From Profundicola sp048268105 (GTDB taxonomy: Bacteria; Bacteroidota; Bacteroidia; Flavobacteriales; Weeksellaceae), in contig JBLWWH010000010.1 in assembly GCA_048268105.1 (NCBI GenBank), forward strand, positions 37,236-101,235: 64,000 nt of DNA. Reading direction: 5' to 3'. Below are positions 28,343 through 38,250 of this stretch, piece after piece. The translations under genes and the position numbers were made by a program. How positions within the stretch are numbered: the stretch's first letter is position 1; the number at the start of each line of letters is the position of its first letter. The notes below the pieces were generated by a model. That model did not search any database and was not told the origin of the DNA. It was given only the letters and a program-made list of their open reading frames with translations.

Positions 28343-31300
28343 ATGCTACCATTACTACAAGCAAACGAAATAAAACGTGCGGTGGTAGATTATCTAAGAT
28401 CTACTTTCAACTTTGAAGATCCATTACTGGATCAATCTTTTGAAGATTTCCTTTTGAGTGAAAGAAAGGGGATGTTTAAAGGCCCATATATGCAGTTAAG
28501 ACTGCCATTTGACAAGATTACTACAGATGGTGACAGAGACGCTTTCGCGAAAGCGTTATATGTAAAACCGCCTTTTGATCCTTACCATCATCAGTTTTTA
28601 TCTTTTCTCAAATTATCTACACGTAACAACCATAAGCCCGAACCTGTAATACTAACAACAGGAACAGGATCTGGTAAGACAGAGAGTTTCTTATTTCCAT
28701 TATTAGATTATTGTTATCAGCATAGAGATAAACCAGGAATAAAAGCGATTATTCTGTACCCTATGAATGCACTGGCAACAGACCAAGCACGTAGGATAGC
28801 AGAAGAGATTAATGATTTTAATGACGGTGAGTTAAAAGGAAAAATACGTGCCGGACTTTTTATAGGAGAAGGAAAAGATAAAAATGGAACTCGAGCTACG
28901 CGTATGGGTGAAGACCATATTATTGAAGATAGAGATACGCTTGTAAAATCGCCACCAGACATACTGCTTACCAATTTTAAGATGCTTGATTTTGCATTAT
29001 TGCAATCAAGATTTCATAATCTATGGAGCCACAACTTTAAGAATACAGACCTTTTAAAATTTATAGTGCTGGATGAACTCCACACCTATGACGGCGCAAA
29101 AGGATCTGATGTTGCAAATTTAATACGTCGCTTAAAGCTAAAACTCAAGCTACCTAAAGATCAAATTATTCCTATAGGAACATCTGCAACAATGGGTGGC
29201 GGAGATCAAGGAAAGCTAGAGCTGGTAGATTTCTTTTCTAAAGTATTTGGAGTAAAAGTTACCACTGATGCTGTTATAGAAGAACAGCGTTTAGAACCAG
29301 ATGAATTTTTTGATGATAATATAGAGGAACCTATTATTGATGTTAAGCAGATTCAAAATTGCACTTTTGAAGAAAACGATACCTACGACACCTATTTAGA
29401 AAGACAATTAATTTTTTGGGGTTATGCAGGTTTGTCGCCCAAAGATTTAGGAGATGCACTCAAAAAAAACAAATGGTTTTTTGATCTTTTAAAAATTTCA
29501 AAATCTAAAGTAGTTGAGATAAAACCACTGCTTAGAAGGTGGCAAGAAAAAATAGGCCTTGAATTAGATGAGGCATCCATTCATTTACTCTTCGGTTCTT
29601 TACTAGCACTAATAACGTATGCTAAGGAACAATCTGGTTCAAAACAGTTTCCTTTCTTATACTTACAAATCACATACTGGTTACGTAGTCTATCCAAAAT
29701 AGTACGTAAACTGCAACCAACTGCAGTTTTTGAATGGGAAAGCGATATGAACCCTAACGATCCCGTTAAAGCGTTACCGCCATACTTTTGTAGAGAATGT
29801 GGTGGTAGTGGATGGATAGGAATCAAGAAAGAACAGAACGCCCATTTTGAAGAAGACTTATCTAGAACACGCCAGCAGTTAATGGCGCATAGTCAGAACA
29901 AGAACTTATATTTTATTAGCAGTCTTGAAGAACGTGATTATCCAGAAGTTTATGCTTCTGACTACACGCACTCTGGAGACGCGATAGACGGATATTTACA
30001 TCCACACTCCTTAAGTATTTACGATAATTATGAGAGTAATGAGTATTTCAAAATATTAGGGACACGTATTGTTGAAGGAAATAGAATAGATAAAATATGT
30101 CCACATTGTAATTCTCGTAATACACTTGCGCTTATAGGAACTGGTGTGCCAACCTTAGAATCTATAGCAATAGCTCAAGTACTTGCCACAGCGACAGATC
30201 CTACAAAAGATGGACAACGTAAATTGCTTGCTTTTACTAATGGAGTTCAAGATGCAGCGCATCAAGCAGGTTTTATAGAAAACAGAAACTTCCGTTTCGG
30301 TATGCGTCACGCGATACAAGCGATATTGAAAGATGTAAATGAACCTATTACATTACCACAGGTATATGATAGATTTATAGAACATTGGAAAGAACATTCT
30401 GACGATGAAGGAACAGGGAATTTAGAAGCCTATTATTACAAATTTTTCCCACCAGATTGTGAGGCGAGATTAGAAATAAACGATTACAAAAACAAGGATG
30501 GGAAATTAAGTAGTGTTTTTGACAAAGAGTTTTCTAATAGAATGTCTTGGGAAATATGGTCTGAGTTCTCATATAGTGCTATGATAGGTCGTACACTTGA
30601 AAAAACAGGAGCATCTGCAACCTATTTTGATACAGAGTTAATGAGTGAGGTTTATGACCAAATGAAATATTGGCTCGATGAAAATAAATTAGGAACCGCT
30701 ATTGATAAAGAACCCTTTTTAAAATTCTTAAATGGTTTTTTACATAGGCTGAGAACTAAAGGTGGTGTAGATCATAAATATCTAAAAAAATACAGAACAG
30801 AGCGCACAAACTCATATCTCATAGGTCATAGAGGAAATGTAAATAAGCAATATTTCTTGATGAAGAACTTTGGGCAATCGTCAAGACTACCTAAGTTTCT
30901 AGCTCTTGCAAGTGGAACAAATACTAAAGCTTTTGATGTTGTTCAAACATCTACTAAAGACAATTGGTTTAGTGCTTATTTTAAAAAGTGCTTTCAAGAG
31001 ATTATTCAGGAAGAAACTATTTTAATAAATGACTTCTACGCGCAATTATTAGATTACCTGGATGCAAATAAAATATTAGATAAGCGTGTTGCAGCTGGAG
31101 TAACTAACTATGGACTATCTGAGGATAGTATTTATTTAAGCGCTGAAGTAGCACATTACGGATGTTCTAAATGTGGTCATCAAATCAATACTGGTGCAGT
31201 ACAAGCTACACTAGTTGATGGAATGAAATGTTTACAGTATCGTTGTAAAGGTCAATATGAAGTTGCAGAAAACACACAGTTAGATTATTACCGTATGGTT

Positions 31301-34300
31301 TATAATCGTGGACGTTCATTAAGAATATTTGCCAAAGACCATACAGGACTCATTGATAGAAATGAGCGAGAAAAGCTAGAATACGACTTTAAAAAACAGC
31401 CTAAACAAAATAGTACAAACGTATTAGTAGCAACTTCTACTTTAGAAATGGGTATTGACATAGGTGATCTTAATGTTACCTTCAACTCTTCCCTACCACC
31501 AGAAACTGCAAATTATTTACAACGTATAGGACGTGCAGGAAGATCAAGTGGTACCTCAATGATTTTAAATCTTGCAGGTCGTGATGCGCACGATTTGTAT
31601 TATTTCCAAGATCCACAGGATATGATGAGTGGAGAAATTAAAACTCCAGCTTGTTATCTAGAGGCTAAAGATATTTTAAAACGACACTTTATGGCGTTTT
31701 GTTTTGATAATTGGGCAACACTTGATCCAGAGGAAAACAAAATACCACCGCTTGTAAGAATGTTGAGATTGAAATCACTAAAACCAGGTGATCCAAATTT
31801 CTTGTTTCAGAAAATAGCATCGTATGTAGAAAGCAATAAAACGGTGTTATATGAATCGTTTGTTGATCAGTATAAGGATCAGTTAGGAGAAAAATCACTT
31901 AGTCTTGAATCTATATTTGAAGATTTGAGCTCTGGGCGATTAATTAATAGGCTAACACGTATTCATAAAGATTTATTAGGCGAATTAGATTACTATGCTG
32001 GCAAGGTAAAACAAGTAACTAAAAGACTTAAAAACTTACCAGAAACAGGTAATGAAACGATAATTCTAAAGAATGAGAAAAGGGCATTATCTAGTGCTAT
32101 CCATAATATTAATAATCGTAATGTTATTGAGTATCTAACTAATGTAGGCGTATTGCCTAACTATGCTTTTCCTGAAACTGGTGTTACCCTAAATGCACAA
32201 ATTAAAAGAAAGAAAGAAGTTGATGGTAAAACAGAATATAAATATGAGGATTTTAGCGAAATAGTTAGACCTAGTTCATCAGCTTTAACAGAACTAGCAC
32301 CAGCAAATACATTTTATTCTCAAGGACATAAATTAAAATCTGAAGGATTAGAAATTAAGTCACAAGAGGACTATGAAGAGCATCGTTTTTGTAGCAATTG
32401 CGATCACGTAAAGAAAGAGATTGACGTAGAAGAAAATCAACAAACCCAATGTCCTATTTGTGGTCACGGTTCTTGGTCTAGCTTAAATAACAGAAAATTA
32501 CTCGTAAGACTTCAAGGAGTTTTATCTGTTAATGATAAAGAACGTTCTAAAATCACAGATTCTTCAGATGATAGAGAACGTAAGTTTTATCAAAAATCTG
32601 TTCATATAAAAATTAATCACTCGTCTTCTCAAGGTGCTCACGTTTTAAAGAGAGTACCATTTGGAATTGAGTTTTTTCAAGACGTAGATTATCTTGAAAT
32701 AAACACAGGTATAAGAGAAGAAGGCTTCTTCGGCACTAGAGAGATTGAAATTAATGGAGCAAAGCATCCACAAGTAGGGTTTGTAGTATGTAAAACCTGT
32801 GGGAAATCAACAGAACGTCCATTAACAGCAAGGGAATTAAATAATAGAGATAGGGCATATCATTTTCCTTATTGTTCTAATCGTGAGGCGCTTTATGATG
32901 ATGCAATAGATGATGTTTTTAATGAGATTTATTTGTATCGTAAATTCAATACTGAAGCCTTATCTATTCTACTTCCTATTGAAGATTTTAGATCTGAAGA
33001 ACGCATTGCCTTATTTAAAGCAGGACTTCAGTTAGGTTTAAAAGAATACTTTAAAGGTCGTCCAGATCATATCTTAATTAGAGAAAATGAGATATTCAAT
33101 AAAACGACAAATAGAAAGGATAGATACCTCGTTTTCTATGAAACTATTCCTGGAGGAACAGGATATCTATCTAAGCTTTTTGATACCACTGTTTTTACAA
33201 AAATTTTAGAAAAAGCGTATGAACGTATTGCTTTCTGTTCTTGTAAGCAGGAAGGGAAAGATGGTTGTTATAGGTGTATTTACACTTACGGAAATCAATA
33301 TGAGAGAACCATTTTAAGTCGTTCTGAAGCAGAAGAATTATTCGCTAACATCTTAGAAAAAACGGATGAATGGAATAGTATAGAAAGCCTTCAAAATGTA
33401 AGTACATTCGGCAATAATGAAGAGTCTGATTTAGAATGGAAGTTTGTAACGCTTCTTGAAGATTTTGCGAATAAATTTCCAGGATCATCTTTTAAGCCAG
33501 ATAACGAAATGGGGCTTAAAATTTATAAACTTAAACTCGTTTACTATGGTAGCGAAATTGTCTATAAAGTATATCCCCAAAACTTACAAAGGTGGCTTTT
33601 TGGAATCGATAAGAAAACACGTCCTGATTTTGTTTTAAAATGTGTGGGACTCACTAAGGATGGAAAGAAGTCTACATTAGATGAAATCGAAACCATCAAG
33701 GATATTGTAATCTATCTTGATGGTTATGAGTATCACGCAAGTAAAAATAATAGCGAGCGATTCCCCAAAGATTTAGAAATTAGAAACAGCATTATAAAGT
33801 CTGGTAGATATAATCAATGGATATTTACTTGGAGCGATTTTACAGAGTCCTTATTTAATGATAAAGACGCCATAGGATTAAAACAAGACGAGCGCTTTAT
33901 AATAGACAAGTTTTTCTCGAAGCATAGTTCCTTTAAAGAGTATGATTTTAAAGACGTTTATTACAACAACAATGCTACTCGATTTTTTCAACTCGTTATA
34001 AATCCTTTTACAATAGTCGATAATAAAAACTGGTCGAGTCTTGCCATATTTAACTCTCAAAGTAAAATGATGGGTATTTCTTATGCTCCTGAAAATATTG
34101 AGAAGATAATAGAAAACAGAACTACTAAGAAGATTGAAAAAGATACATTAAGTCTAACCAACTACATTTATGCTGATGGTTTACTACTAAAAGATGAAGC
34201 TACTTTTGGCCTATTTATTCGCCCTAAAGATTTTGAACTGAAAGGCTACGGTTATTATAAAACAGTTCCGTTTTGGGATAAAGATAATTGGGCTTTATTC

Positions 34301-34648
34301 TGGAGGTTTTATAATCTAACACAATTTCATAACCTACAGGTTCATTCTTTTGATAAAGAAATCGAAAAAGAGACGCCAATATCACAGGGCGCTGTAAGCG
34401 AAAAAATACTGCTTAACTTCTCCGAAGAATTACACGATATAGTGAAGCTACTAGCAAAGAATAGTTTTGATTTTAATGCAGACACAGATTTTGATTTGAT
34501 GGATAATGATGTCATTTTAGCATCAGCCGAATTAGGCTCTCACGATAAAAAATTAGTTGTGAACCCATTTGACTCAGAGTCTAAAGAAATATTTATAAAA
34601 AATGGATATCAGGTTTTTACTCCTGACAATTTTAAATTAGAAAAATAA
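28343..34648 (+). CDS. Giant DEAD-box helicase with DUF1998 (DrmA+DrmB fusion or DruE-like), 2101 aa
   Basis: Walker A TTGTGSGKTESFLFPLL lies near residue 108, the DELH box (IVLDELHTY) near 243, ATSTLEMGIDIGDL near 1030 and motif VI LQRIGRAGRSSG near 1058. Several zinc-type Cys pairs follow or intervene (CRECG, CPHC, CSKCG, CSNC, CPICG, CKTCG). The DUF1998 region is at about 1600-1670 (FYETIPGGTGYLSKLF, then CSCKQEGKDGCYRCIY). A further 400 residues may form a nuclease-like or targeting domain. In DISARM these halves are split as DrmA and DrmB; in Druantia DruE they are fused. It probably translocates on invading DNA with the SNF2 and UvrD-type helicases. Confidence 0.9.
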   Translation: MLPLLQANEIKRAVVDYLRSTFNFEDPLLDQSFEDFLLSERKGMFKGPYMQLRLPFDKITTDGDRDAFAKALYVKPPFDPYHHQFLSFLKLSTRNNHKPEPVILTTGTGSGKTESFLFPLLDYCYQHRDKPGIKAIILYPMNALATDQARRIAEEINDFNDGELKGKIRAGLFIGEGKDKNGTRATRMGEDHIIEDRDTLVKSPPDILLTNFKMLDFALLQSRFHNLWSHNFKNTDLLKFIVLDELHTYDGAKGSDVANLIRRLKLKLKLPKDQIIPIGTSATMGGGDQGKLELVDFFSKVFGVKVTTDAVIEEQRLEPDEFFDDNIEEPIIDVKQIQNCTFEENDTYDTYLERQLIFWGYAGLSPKDLGDALKKNKWFFDLLKISKSKVVEIKPLLRRWQEKIGLELDEASIHLLFGSLLALITYAKEQSGSKQFPFLYLQITYWLRSLSKIVRKLQPTAVFEWESDMNPNDPVKALPPYFCRECGGSGWIGIKKEQNAHFEEDLSRTRQQLMAHSQNKNLYFISSLEERDYPEVYASDYTHSGDAIDGYLHPHSLSIYDNYESNEYFKILGTRIVEGNRIDKICPHCNSRNTLALIGTGVPTLESIAIAQVLATATDPTKDGQRKLLAFTNGVQDAAHQAGFIENRNFRFGMRHAIQAILKDVNEPITLPQVYDRFIEHWKEHSDDEGTGNLEAYYYKFFPPDCEARLEINDYKNKDGKLSSVFDKEFSNRMSWEIWSEFSYSAMIGRTLEKTGASATYFDTELMSEVYDQMKYWLDENKLGTAIDKEPFLKFLNGFLHRLRTKGGVDHKYLKKYRTERTNSYLIGHRGNVNKQYFLMKNFGQSSRLPKFLALASGTNTKAFDVVQTSTKDNWFSAYFKKCFQEIIQEETILINDFYAQLLDYLDANKILDKRVAAGVTNYGLSEDSIYLSAEVAHYGCSKCGHQINTGAVQATLVDGMKCLQYRCKGQYEVAENTQLDYYRMVYNRGRSLRIFAKDHTGLIDRNEREKLEYDFKKQPKQNSTNVLVATSTLEMGIDIGDLNVTFNSSLPPETANYLQRIGRAGRSSGTSMILNLAGRDAHDLYYFQDPQDMMSGEIKTPACYLEAKDILKRHFMAFCFDNWATLDPEENKIPPLVRMLRLKSLKPGDPNFLFQKIASYVESNKTVLYESFVDQYKDQLGEKSLSLESIFEDLSSGRLINRLTRIHKDLLGELDYYAGKVKQVTKRLKNLPETGNETIILKNEKRALSSAIHNINNRNVIEYLTNVGVLPNYAFPETGVTLNAQIKRKKEVDGKTEYKYEDFSEIVRPSSSALTELAPANTFYSQGHKLKSEGLEIKSQEDYEEHRFCSNCDHVKKEIDVEENQQTQCPICGHGSWSSLNNRKLLVRLQGVLSVNDKERSKITDSSDDRERKFYQKSVHIKINHSSSQGAHVLKRVPFGIEFFQDVDYLEINTGIREEGFFGTREIEINGAKHPQVGFVVCKTCGKSTERPLTARELNNRDRAYHFPYCSNREALYDDAIDDVFNEIYLYRKFNTEALSILLPIEDFRSEERIALFKAGLQLGLKEYFKGRPDHILIRENEIFNKTTNRKDRYLVFYETIPGGTGYLSKLFDTTVFTKILEKAYERIAFCSCKQEGKDGCYRCIYTYGNQYERTILSRSEAEELFANILEKTDEWNSIESLQNVSTFGNNEESDLEWKFVTLLEDFANKFPGSSFKPDNEMGLKIYKLKLVYYGSEIVYKVYPQNLQRWLFGIDKKTRPDFVLKCVGLTKDGKKSTLDEIETIKDIVIYLDGYEYHASKNNSERFPKDLEIRNSIIKSGRYNQWIFTWSDFTESLFNDKDAIGLKQDERFIIDKFFSKHSSFKEYDFKDVYYNNNATRFFQLVINPFTIVDNKNWSSLAIFNSQSKMMGISYAPENIEKIIENRTTKKIEKDTLSLTNYIYADGLLLKDEATFGLFIRPKDFELKGYGYYKTVPFWDKDNWALFWRFYNLTQFHNLQVHSFDKEIEKETPISQGAVSEKILLNFSEELHDIVKLLAKNSFDFNADTDFDLMDNDVILASAELGSHDKKLVVNPFDSESKEIFIKNGYQVFTPDNFKLEK
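28541..28554. repeat. Iterated palindrome GCTTTCGCGAAAGC
   Basis: Exact 14-bp copy near the start of the giant helicase gene, coding AFAKA. Confidence 0.8.
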
Positions 34649-34649
34649 G

Positions 34650-36731
34650 ATGAATCACGCCATAAAACTGTTTATACACGACTCATTTTTTGATGCTTTC
34701 TCTGTTCTTCCTCGAAAAATACAGAAGAAAACTAGGGAGTTTATGAAAAAATTCAAAGAAGACCCTAAGTCAAGTGCTATCAACTATGAAAAGATAAATA
34801 CGTTCAAAGACCAATCTCTTAGAACAGTCAGAATAGATCAAAAATACCGCGCGATTATTCAAGCTCCAGAAGAAGGTAATGGGTTTCATTTACTTTGGGT
34901 AGATAATCACGATGAAGCAATGGATTGGGCTGAGAATAAAGTTTTTGAATGGAATGCCAGTACGCAGTCATTTCAAATGTATGACCGTCCTACGACTCAA
35001 CCTAAGTCTATATCTTCTGACATTAAAGTAAAGGATTCAACGCTACTTTATACATCATATTCAGACGATCAATTAACAAGTATAGGTGTACCTAATGACC
35101 TTATTGAATTAGTAAAAAGTATTGAGCGTGTAGATCATTTAGAAAGCTATGCGTCTAATCTTCCATCAGACGTTTATGAATATCTATACTATCTATCTGA
35201 AGGTATTTCTATTGATGATATATTAGAAGAAATAGAAGCTGGTAAAGTTGCTGATAACGAAACACTGAGTCCTAATGCTCAAAAGAATGTATATGTACTT
35301 ACTGACGATACAGAGCTTGAAAATATTTTGTCTGGAGACTTTGAAAAATGGAAGTTATTCCTTCATCCTTCTCAACGTTCTATAGCTTATGGAGAATTTA
35401 AGGGTCCATTGAAAGTTACAGGAAGTGCAGGTACAGGTAAAACTGTTTGTGCACTGCATAGAGCCAAGTATTTATCGCAAAAATTAGAATCATTTGACAA
35501 GCCCATACTTTTTACCACATTCACAAAGAGTTTAACGCAGTACCTAAGTACCGTTACTGAAAAATTTAGCATACCTAATAGTGAAATAGTAATTTCAAAT
35601 ATTGACAAACTAATTTTTGAATTAGCACGTGATTTTAAAATAATAGATGAGTCGTCAGGAATGATTAACAGCAGTCAAGAGCTAGAACTATGGAAAGAGA
35701 TTATTGAATTTAATCCCTCTACATTTGACGAGAATTTTCTGCAAGATGAGTATAATGATGTGATTTTAGCAAATTCCGTAAAATCAGTTAATGAATATTA
35801 CAAAACATCGAGAGTTGGTCGTTCTGTTAGAATTGGTCGTCAAGACAAGACTCAAATTTGGGAACTTTGTGAAGAGTTTATTAAAACCAAAGAGTCCAAT
35901 TACACTAAGTTTGAGTTATGTAATTTATTAATCGCACATTTCAGCAATACTAATGAAAAACCTTTCTCTCACATTATTTGCGATGAAATTCAAGACTTTT
36001 CAAACCTTGAATTGTCACTATTAAGAGTTTTAGCAAATGAAAAAGAGAATGATTTGTTTTTGGTTGGTGACCCATTTCAGAACATTTATGGAAGAAGAAT
36101 TAATTTCTCCAAGTCAGGAATTCACATCCGCGGTCGTAGATCAAGAAAATTAAAAGTAAATTATCGAACTACCGAAGAAATAAAAAAGAAAGCAGTTAGC
36201 ATATTGTTGGATACACAGTATGATGATTTTGATGGAGAAAAGGAAACGAATACAGGATACGTGAGTCTAATGCACGGTTCAGATCCTACGTATCAAGTTT
36301 TCTCAAGTCCTGAAGAGGAAGATCAGCATATTTCTGAACAGATAGAAAAGTTACTAAGTAATGATAATGTTAACCCAAGTGACATCTGTATCGCTAGCAG
36401 AACAAATCGATTAGTTGATGAAAGCAAAAAAATGCTTAACGAAATTCAACAAAAGTACACTGATATTAAGGCTACAATAAGACCAAGTGAATCAATTATA
36501 GTATCAACCTTTCATAATTTGAAAGGACACGAGTTCAAGCACTTATTTGTTAGAGGTTTTAGTAAGGATTATGTGCCATTTAGACATCCTGGTTTTGATG
36601 TTTATTCAGATATCCAGAAAAAGGAATATCTTAAGCAAGAGAAATCTCTTTACTATGTAGTTTTTTCAAGAGCAATTCAAACACTAATGATTACAGGTGT
36701 TGGTGAAAAATCAGATTGGATAATTGAGTAA
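34650..36731 (+). CDS. UvrD/Rep-type helicase with RelE/ParE-like N-terminal domain, 693 aa
   Basis: Residues 1-105 resemble a RelE/ParE toxin fold (FDAFSVLPRKIQKKTREFMK, SLRTVRIDQKYRAIIQ, FHLLWVDNHDEAM). SF1 helicase motifs follow: Walker A VTGSAGTGKTVCALHRAK near 256, ICDEIQDFSNLE near 443, VGDPFQNIYGRR near 471, VNYRTTEEI, and STFHNLKGHEF near 618. It should unwind DNA 3' to 5'. The start is 1 nt after the helicase stop, so translation is coupled. Whether the toxin-like domain cleaves RNA or only binds is unknown; a fused antitoxin is not visible. Confidence 0.88.
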   Translation: MNHAIKLFIHDSFFDAFSVLPRKIQKKTREFMKKFKEDPKSSAINYEKINTFKDQSLRTVRIDQKYRAIIQAPEEGNGFHLLWVDNHDEAMDWAENKVFEWNASTQSFQMYDRPTTQPKSISSDIKVKDSTLLYTSYSDDQLTSIGVPNDLIELVKSIERVDHLESYASNLPSDVYEYLYYLSEGISIDDILEEIEAGKVADNETLSPNAQKNVYVLTDDTELENILSGDFEKWKLFLHPSQRSIAYGEFKGPLKVTGSAGTGKTVCALHRAKYLSQKLESFDKPILFTTFTKSLTQYLSTVTEKFSIPNSEIVISNIDKLIFELARDFKIIDESSGMINSSQELELWKEIIEFNPSTFDENFLQDEYNDVILANSVKSVNEYYKTSRVGRSVRIGRQDKTQIWELCEEFIKTKESNYTKFELCNLLIAHFSNTNEKPFSHIICDEIQDFSNLELSLLRVLANEKENDLFLVGDPFQNIYGRRINFSKSGIHIRGRRSRKLKVNYRTTEEIKKKAVSILLDTQYDDFDGEKETNTGYVSLMHGSDPTYQVFSSPEEEDQHISEQIEKLLSNDNVNPSDICIASRTNRLVDESKKMLNEIQQKYTDIKATIRPSESIIVSTFHNLKGHEFKHLFVRGFSKDYVPFRHPGFDVYSDIQKKEYLKQEKSLYYVVFSRAIQTLMITGVGEKSDWIIE

Positions 36732-36870
36732 CTCAGAATTAACATATCGTAGCAGAATAAAAATTTTGATTTTCAAAATAACAAGATACCGTTATCCTGC
36801 GTGTCTATGTAAATTCCCTGAAAATGCTCAAATGATGGATATATGCGAACGGTGTAAAAAAGTAGTGTAG
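36724..36870 (+). CDS. Possible small zinc-binding protein, 48 aa
   Basis: A TTG at 36724 overlaps the UvrD-type stop by 8 nt and opens a frame ending 3 nt before the next gene. The product is basic with CLC and, 14 residues later, CERC, a possible zinc ribbon. An internal ATG pair exists at 36832, which would give only the last 12 residues. Tight fit between neighbours supports it; the short length and TTG start do not. Confidence 0.4.
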   Translation: MSNSELTYRSRIKILIFKITRYRYPACLCKFPENAQMMDICERCKKVV

Positions 36871-36873
36871 TCT

Positions 36874-37446
36874 ATGAATGACAATTTAATCAATGAAACT
36901 GTAAATCAATTATTAGATTTCAACACTTCAAAGCCCTTGTCTCACTATGTTACTTTTAATGGAAATAAGATAAGGTACACTAAGGTTCCTAAAGAGAAAA
37001 AGGGACTCTATGCTTTTTGGTTGCTGAATAATGATCGTGATGTAGAGAAACTTAATAGGTCATTAGAAATAAAAGGACCAGGTAACAAACCTTACCCATT
37101 TACTTGGGACTGGAATGTGAATGAAAAAAGCATATTAGTATATGTAGGTAAAACGACTACGTTTAGGAGCAGATTATCGCAACATCTAAAACTAAAGACT
37201 TTTAATTGGGTAGTGCTAGAGGACAAAGCAAGTCCTTATAAATCAACAACATCCTGTCAGCTAAGAAGCGGTATTGAGCACTTGCTCAGTGGAAACAGTC
37301 AATCTACTAATCTTGGATTAGATTTTATTAGAGACAGAATCCGAGTTTCGTATATACCATTAGACGGTTTAGGAAATCGATTCTTTGCAGAGGATCTTGC
37401 TATTGGTAAAGGTAAGCCTTGGTTTAATGTAGATTCAGAGCGTTAA
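36874..37446 (+). CDS. GIY-YIG-like nuclease, 190 aa
   Basis: A GIY-YIG pattern is visible: KGLYAFWLLN (GIY equivalent) near residue 43, ILVYVGKTTTFRSRLSQHL (YIG plus catalytic-type Arg) near residue 88, and a later Glu in RSGIEHLLSG and FFAEDLAIGKG, ending with KPWFNVDSE. GIY-YIG enzymes cut DNA with one metal ion. It is the last gene of the defence operon, followed by a strong inverted repeat. It could be the operon's effector nuclease, since no clear nuclease motif was seen in the larger proteins. Family assignment is from motif shape only. Confidence 0.65.
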   Translation: MNDNLINETVNQLLDFNTSKPLSHYVTFNGNKIRYTKVPKEKKGLYAFWLLNNDRDVEKLNRSLEIKGPGNKPYPFTWDWNVNEKSILVYVGKTTTFRSRLSQHLKLKTFNWVVLEDKASPYKSTTSCQLRSGIEHLLSGNSQSTNLGLDFIRDRIRVSYIPLDGLGNRFFAEDLAIGKGKPWFNVDSER

Positions 37447-37457
37447 GGGTCTAAATC

Positions 37458-37508
37458 GTTCATTATAATTGACTGTTCAGTGACAATGAACAGTCAATTA
37501 TAATGAAC
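37458..37508. terminator. Perfect 22-bp inverted repeat between convergent genes
   Basis: The arms at 37458-37479 and 37487-37508 are perfect complements around a 7-nt loop (GTGACAA). The repeat lies between the convergent 37446 and 37510 stops, so it most likely terminates both operons. It is AT-rich and longer than usual for a terminator, so a remnant of an inserted element is an alternative. Confidence 0.75.
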
Positions 37509-37509
37509 A

Positions 37510-37998
37510 CTATTGCTTTAAGATTTTAACCTCATACTGATACCTGAAAACACTAGTCCGAGTGACACAATACTTTCCAATAACCGTTTCCCAACCCAAG
37601 ATAGTCTTAATTCCCAAATCCTTAAAGGTAGAACGCCCGATATCTTGTGTCCGTCCCATTTTTACAAGTTCGTCTAGTATAGTCTCGTCAGTTGTTTTTT
37701 GAGTTGGTTTATTTGATTTCTCTGTTGTGACTTTTTCAAGTTTAGGTTCATCTTCAAGAACTTCTTCAATATTATTAAACTCCAGTTTATCGGCGTATTC
37801 TTCGTCTATATCTTCTAAGATTTCTAAATCAAGAGATTCAAGTTGCTCCAATAGATTTCCTTTTTCACAATCTGAAACCGTTTCTAACAGTTTGTGCATT
37901 CTATCAAAGATTTCAATTTTTTCTTGAATGGGTTGAAGTAAGAGCTTTGTATCAAGTTTGTTATTTGTGAGAAACGCTTTATGTTCTATTTTCTTCAT
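37510..37998 (-). CDS. Hypothetical protein, 162 aa
   Basis: The N-terminal half is acidic and probably coiled (LEQLESLDLEILEDIDEEYA). The C-terminal 55 residues look like a compact basic domain (LVKMGRTQDIGRSTFKDLGI to the end). It is last in a five- to six-gene minus-strand row starting at 40528. No family recognised; a structural or DNA-associated role in the element is possible. Confidence 0.7.
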   Translation of the reverse strand: MKKIEHKAFLTNNKLDTKLLLQPIQEKIEIFDRMHKLLETVSDCEKGNLLEQLESLDLEILEDIDEEYADKLEFNNIEEVLEDEPKLEKVTTEKSNKPTQKTTDETILDELVKMGRTQDIGRSTFKDLGIKTILGWETVIGKYCVTRTSVFRYQYEVKILKQ

Positions 37999-38002
37999 AA
38001 TC

Positions 38003-38248
38003 TTATGTTGTTATTGGGATAAGTTGTTCTTTTTCTACCATCGAATTCTCAATGATATTAGAGAGTGCGGCAGTTGCTAGCGAAGTAGCGATGATAATGC
38101 CAGTTGTTTTTAACAATTCAGCACCTCTTGGGATTTGAAATGCAAATTTTTCCTTGTTTGCGTTCTTGCCTAAATTATAGTAGATAAGCGCTTCTGCAAC
38201 ACCTATAGCGAGACCTGCGCCTGTGATGATTAGTACTTTTTTATTCAT
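38003..38248 (-). CDS. Small membrane protein with two helices, 81 aa
   Basis: Two hydrophobic segments are at residues 4-27 (VLIITGAGLAIGVAEALIYY) and 46-66 (LLKTTGIIIATSLATAALS). It starts MNKK at an ATG and is spaced 4 nt from the next gene and 2 nt from the previous one. No family recognised. Confidence 0.7.
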   Translation of the reverse strand: MNKKVLIITGAGLAIGVAEALIYYNLGKNANKEKFAFQIPRGAELLKTTGIIIATSLATAALSNIIENSMVEKEQLIPITT

Positions 38249-38250
38249 AA

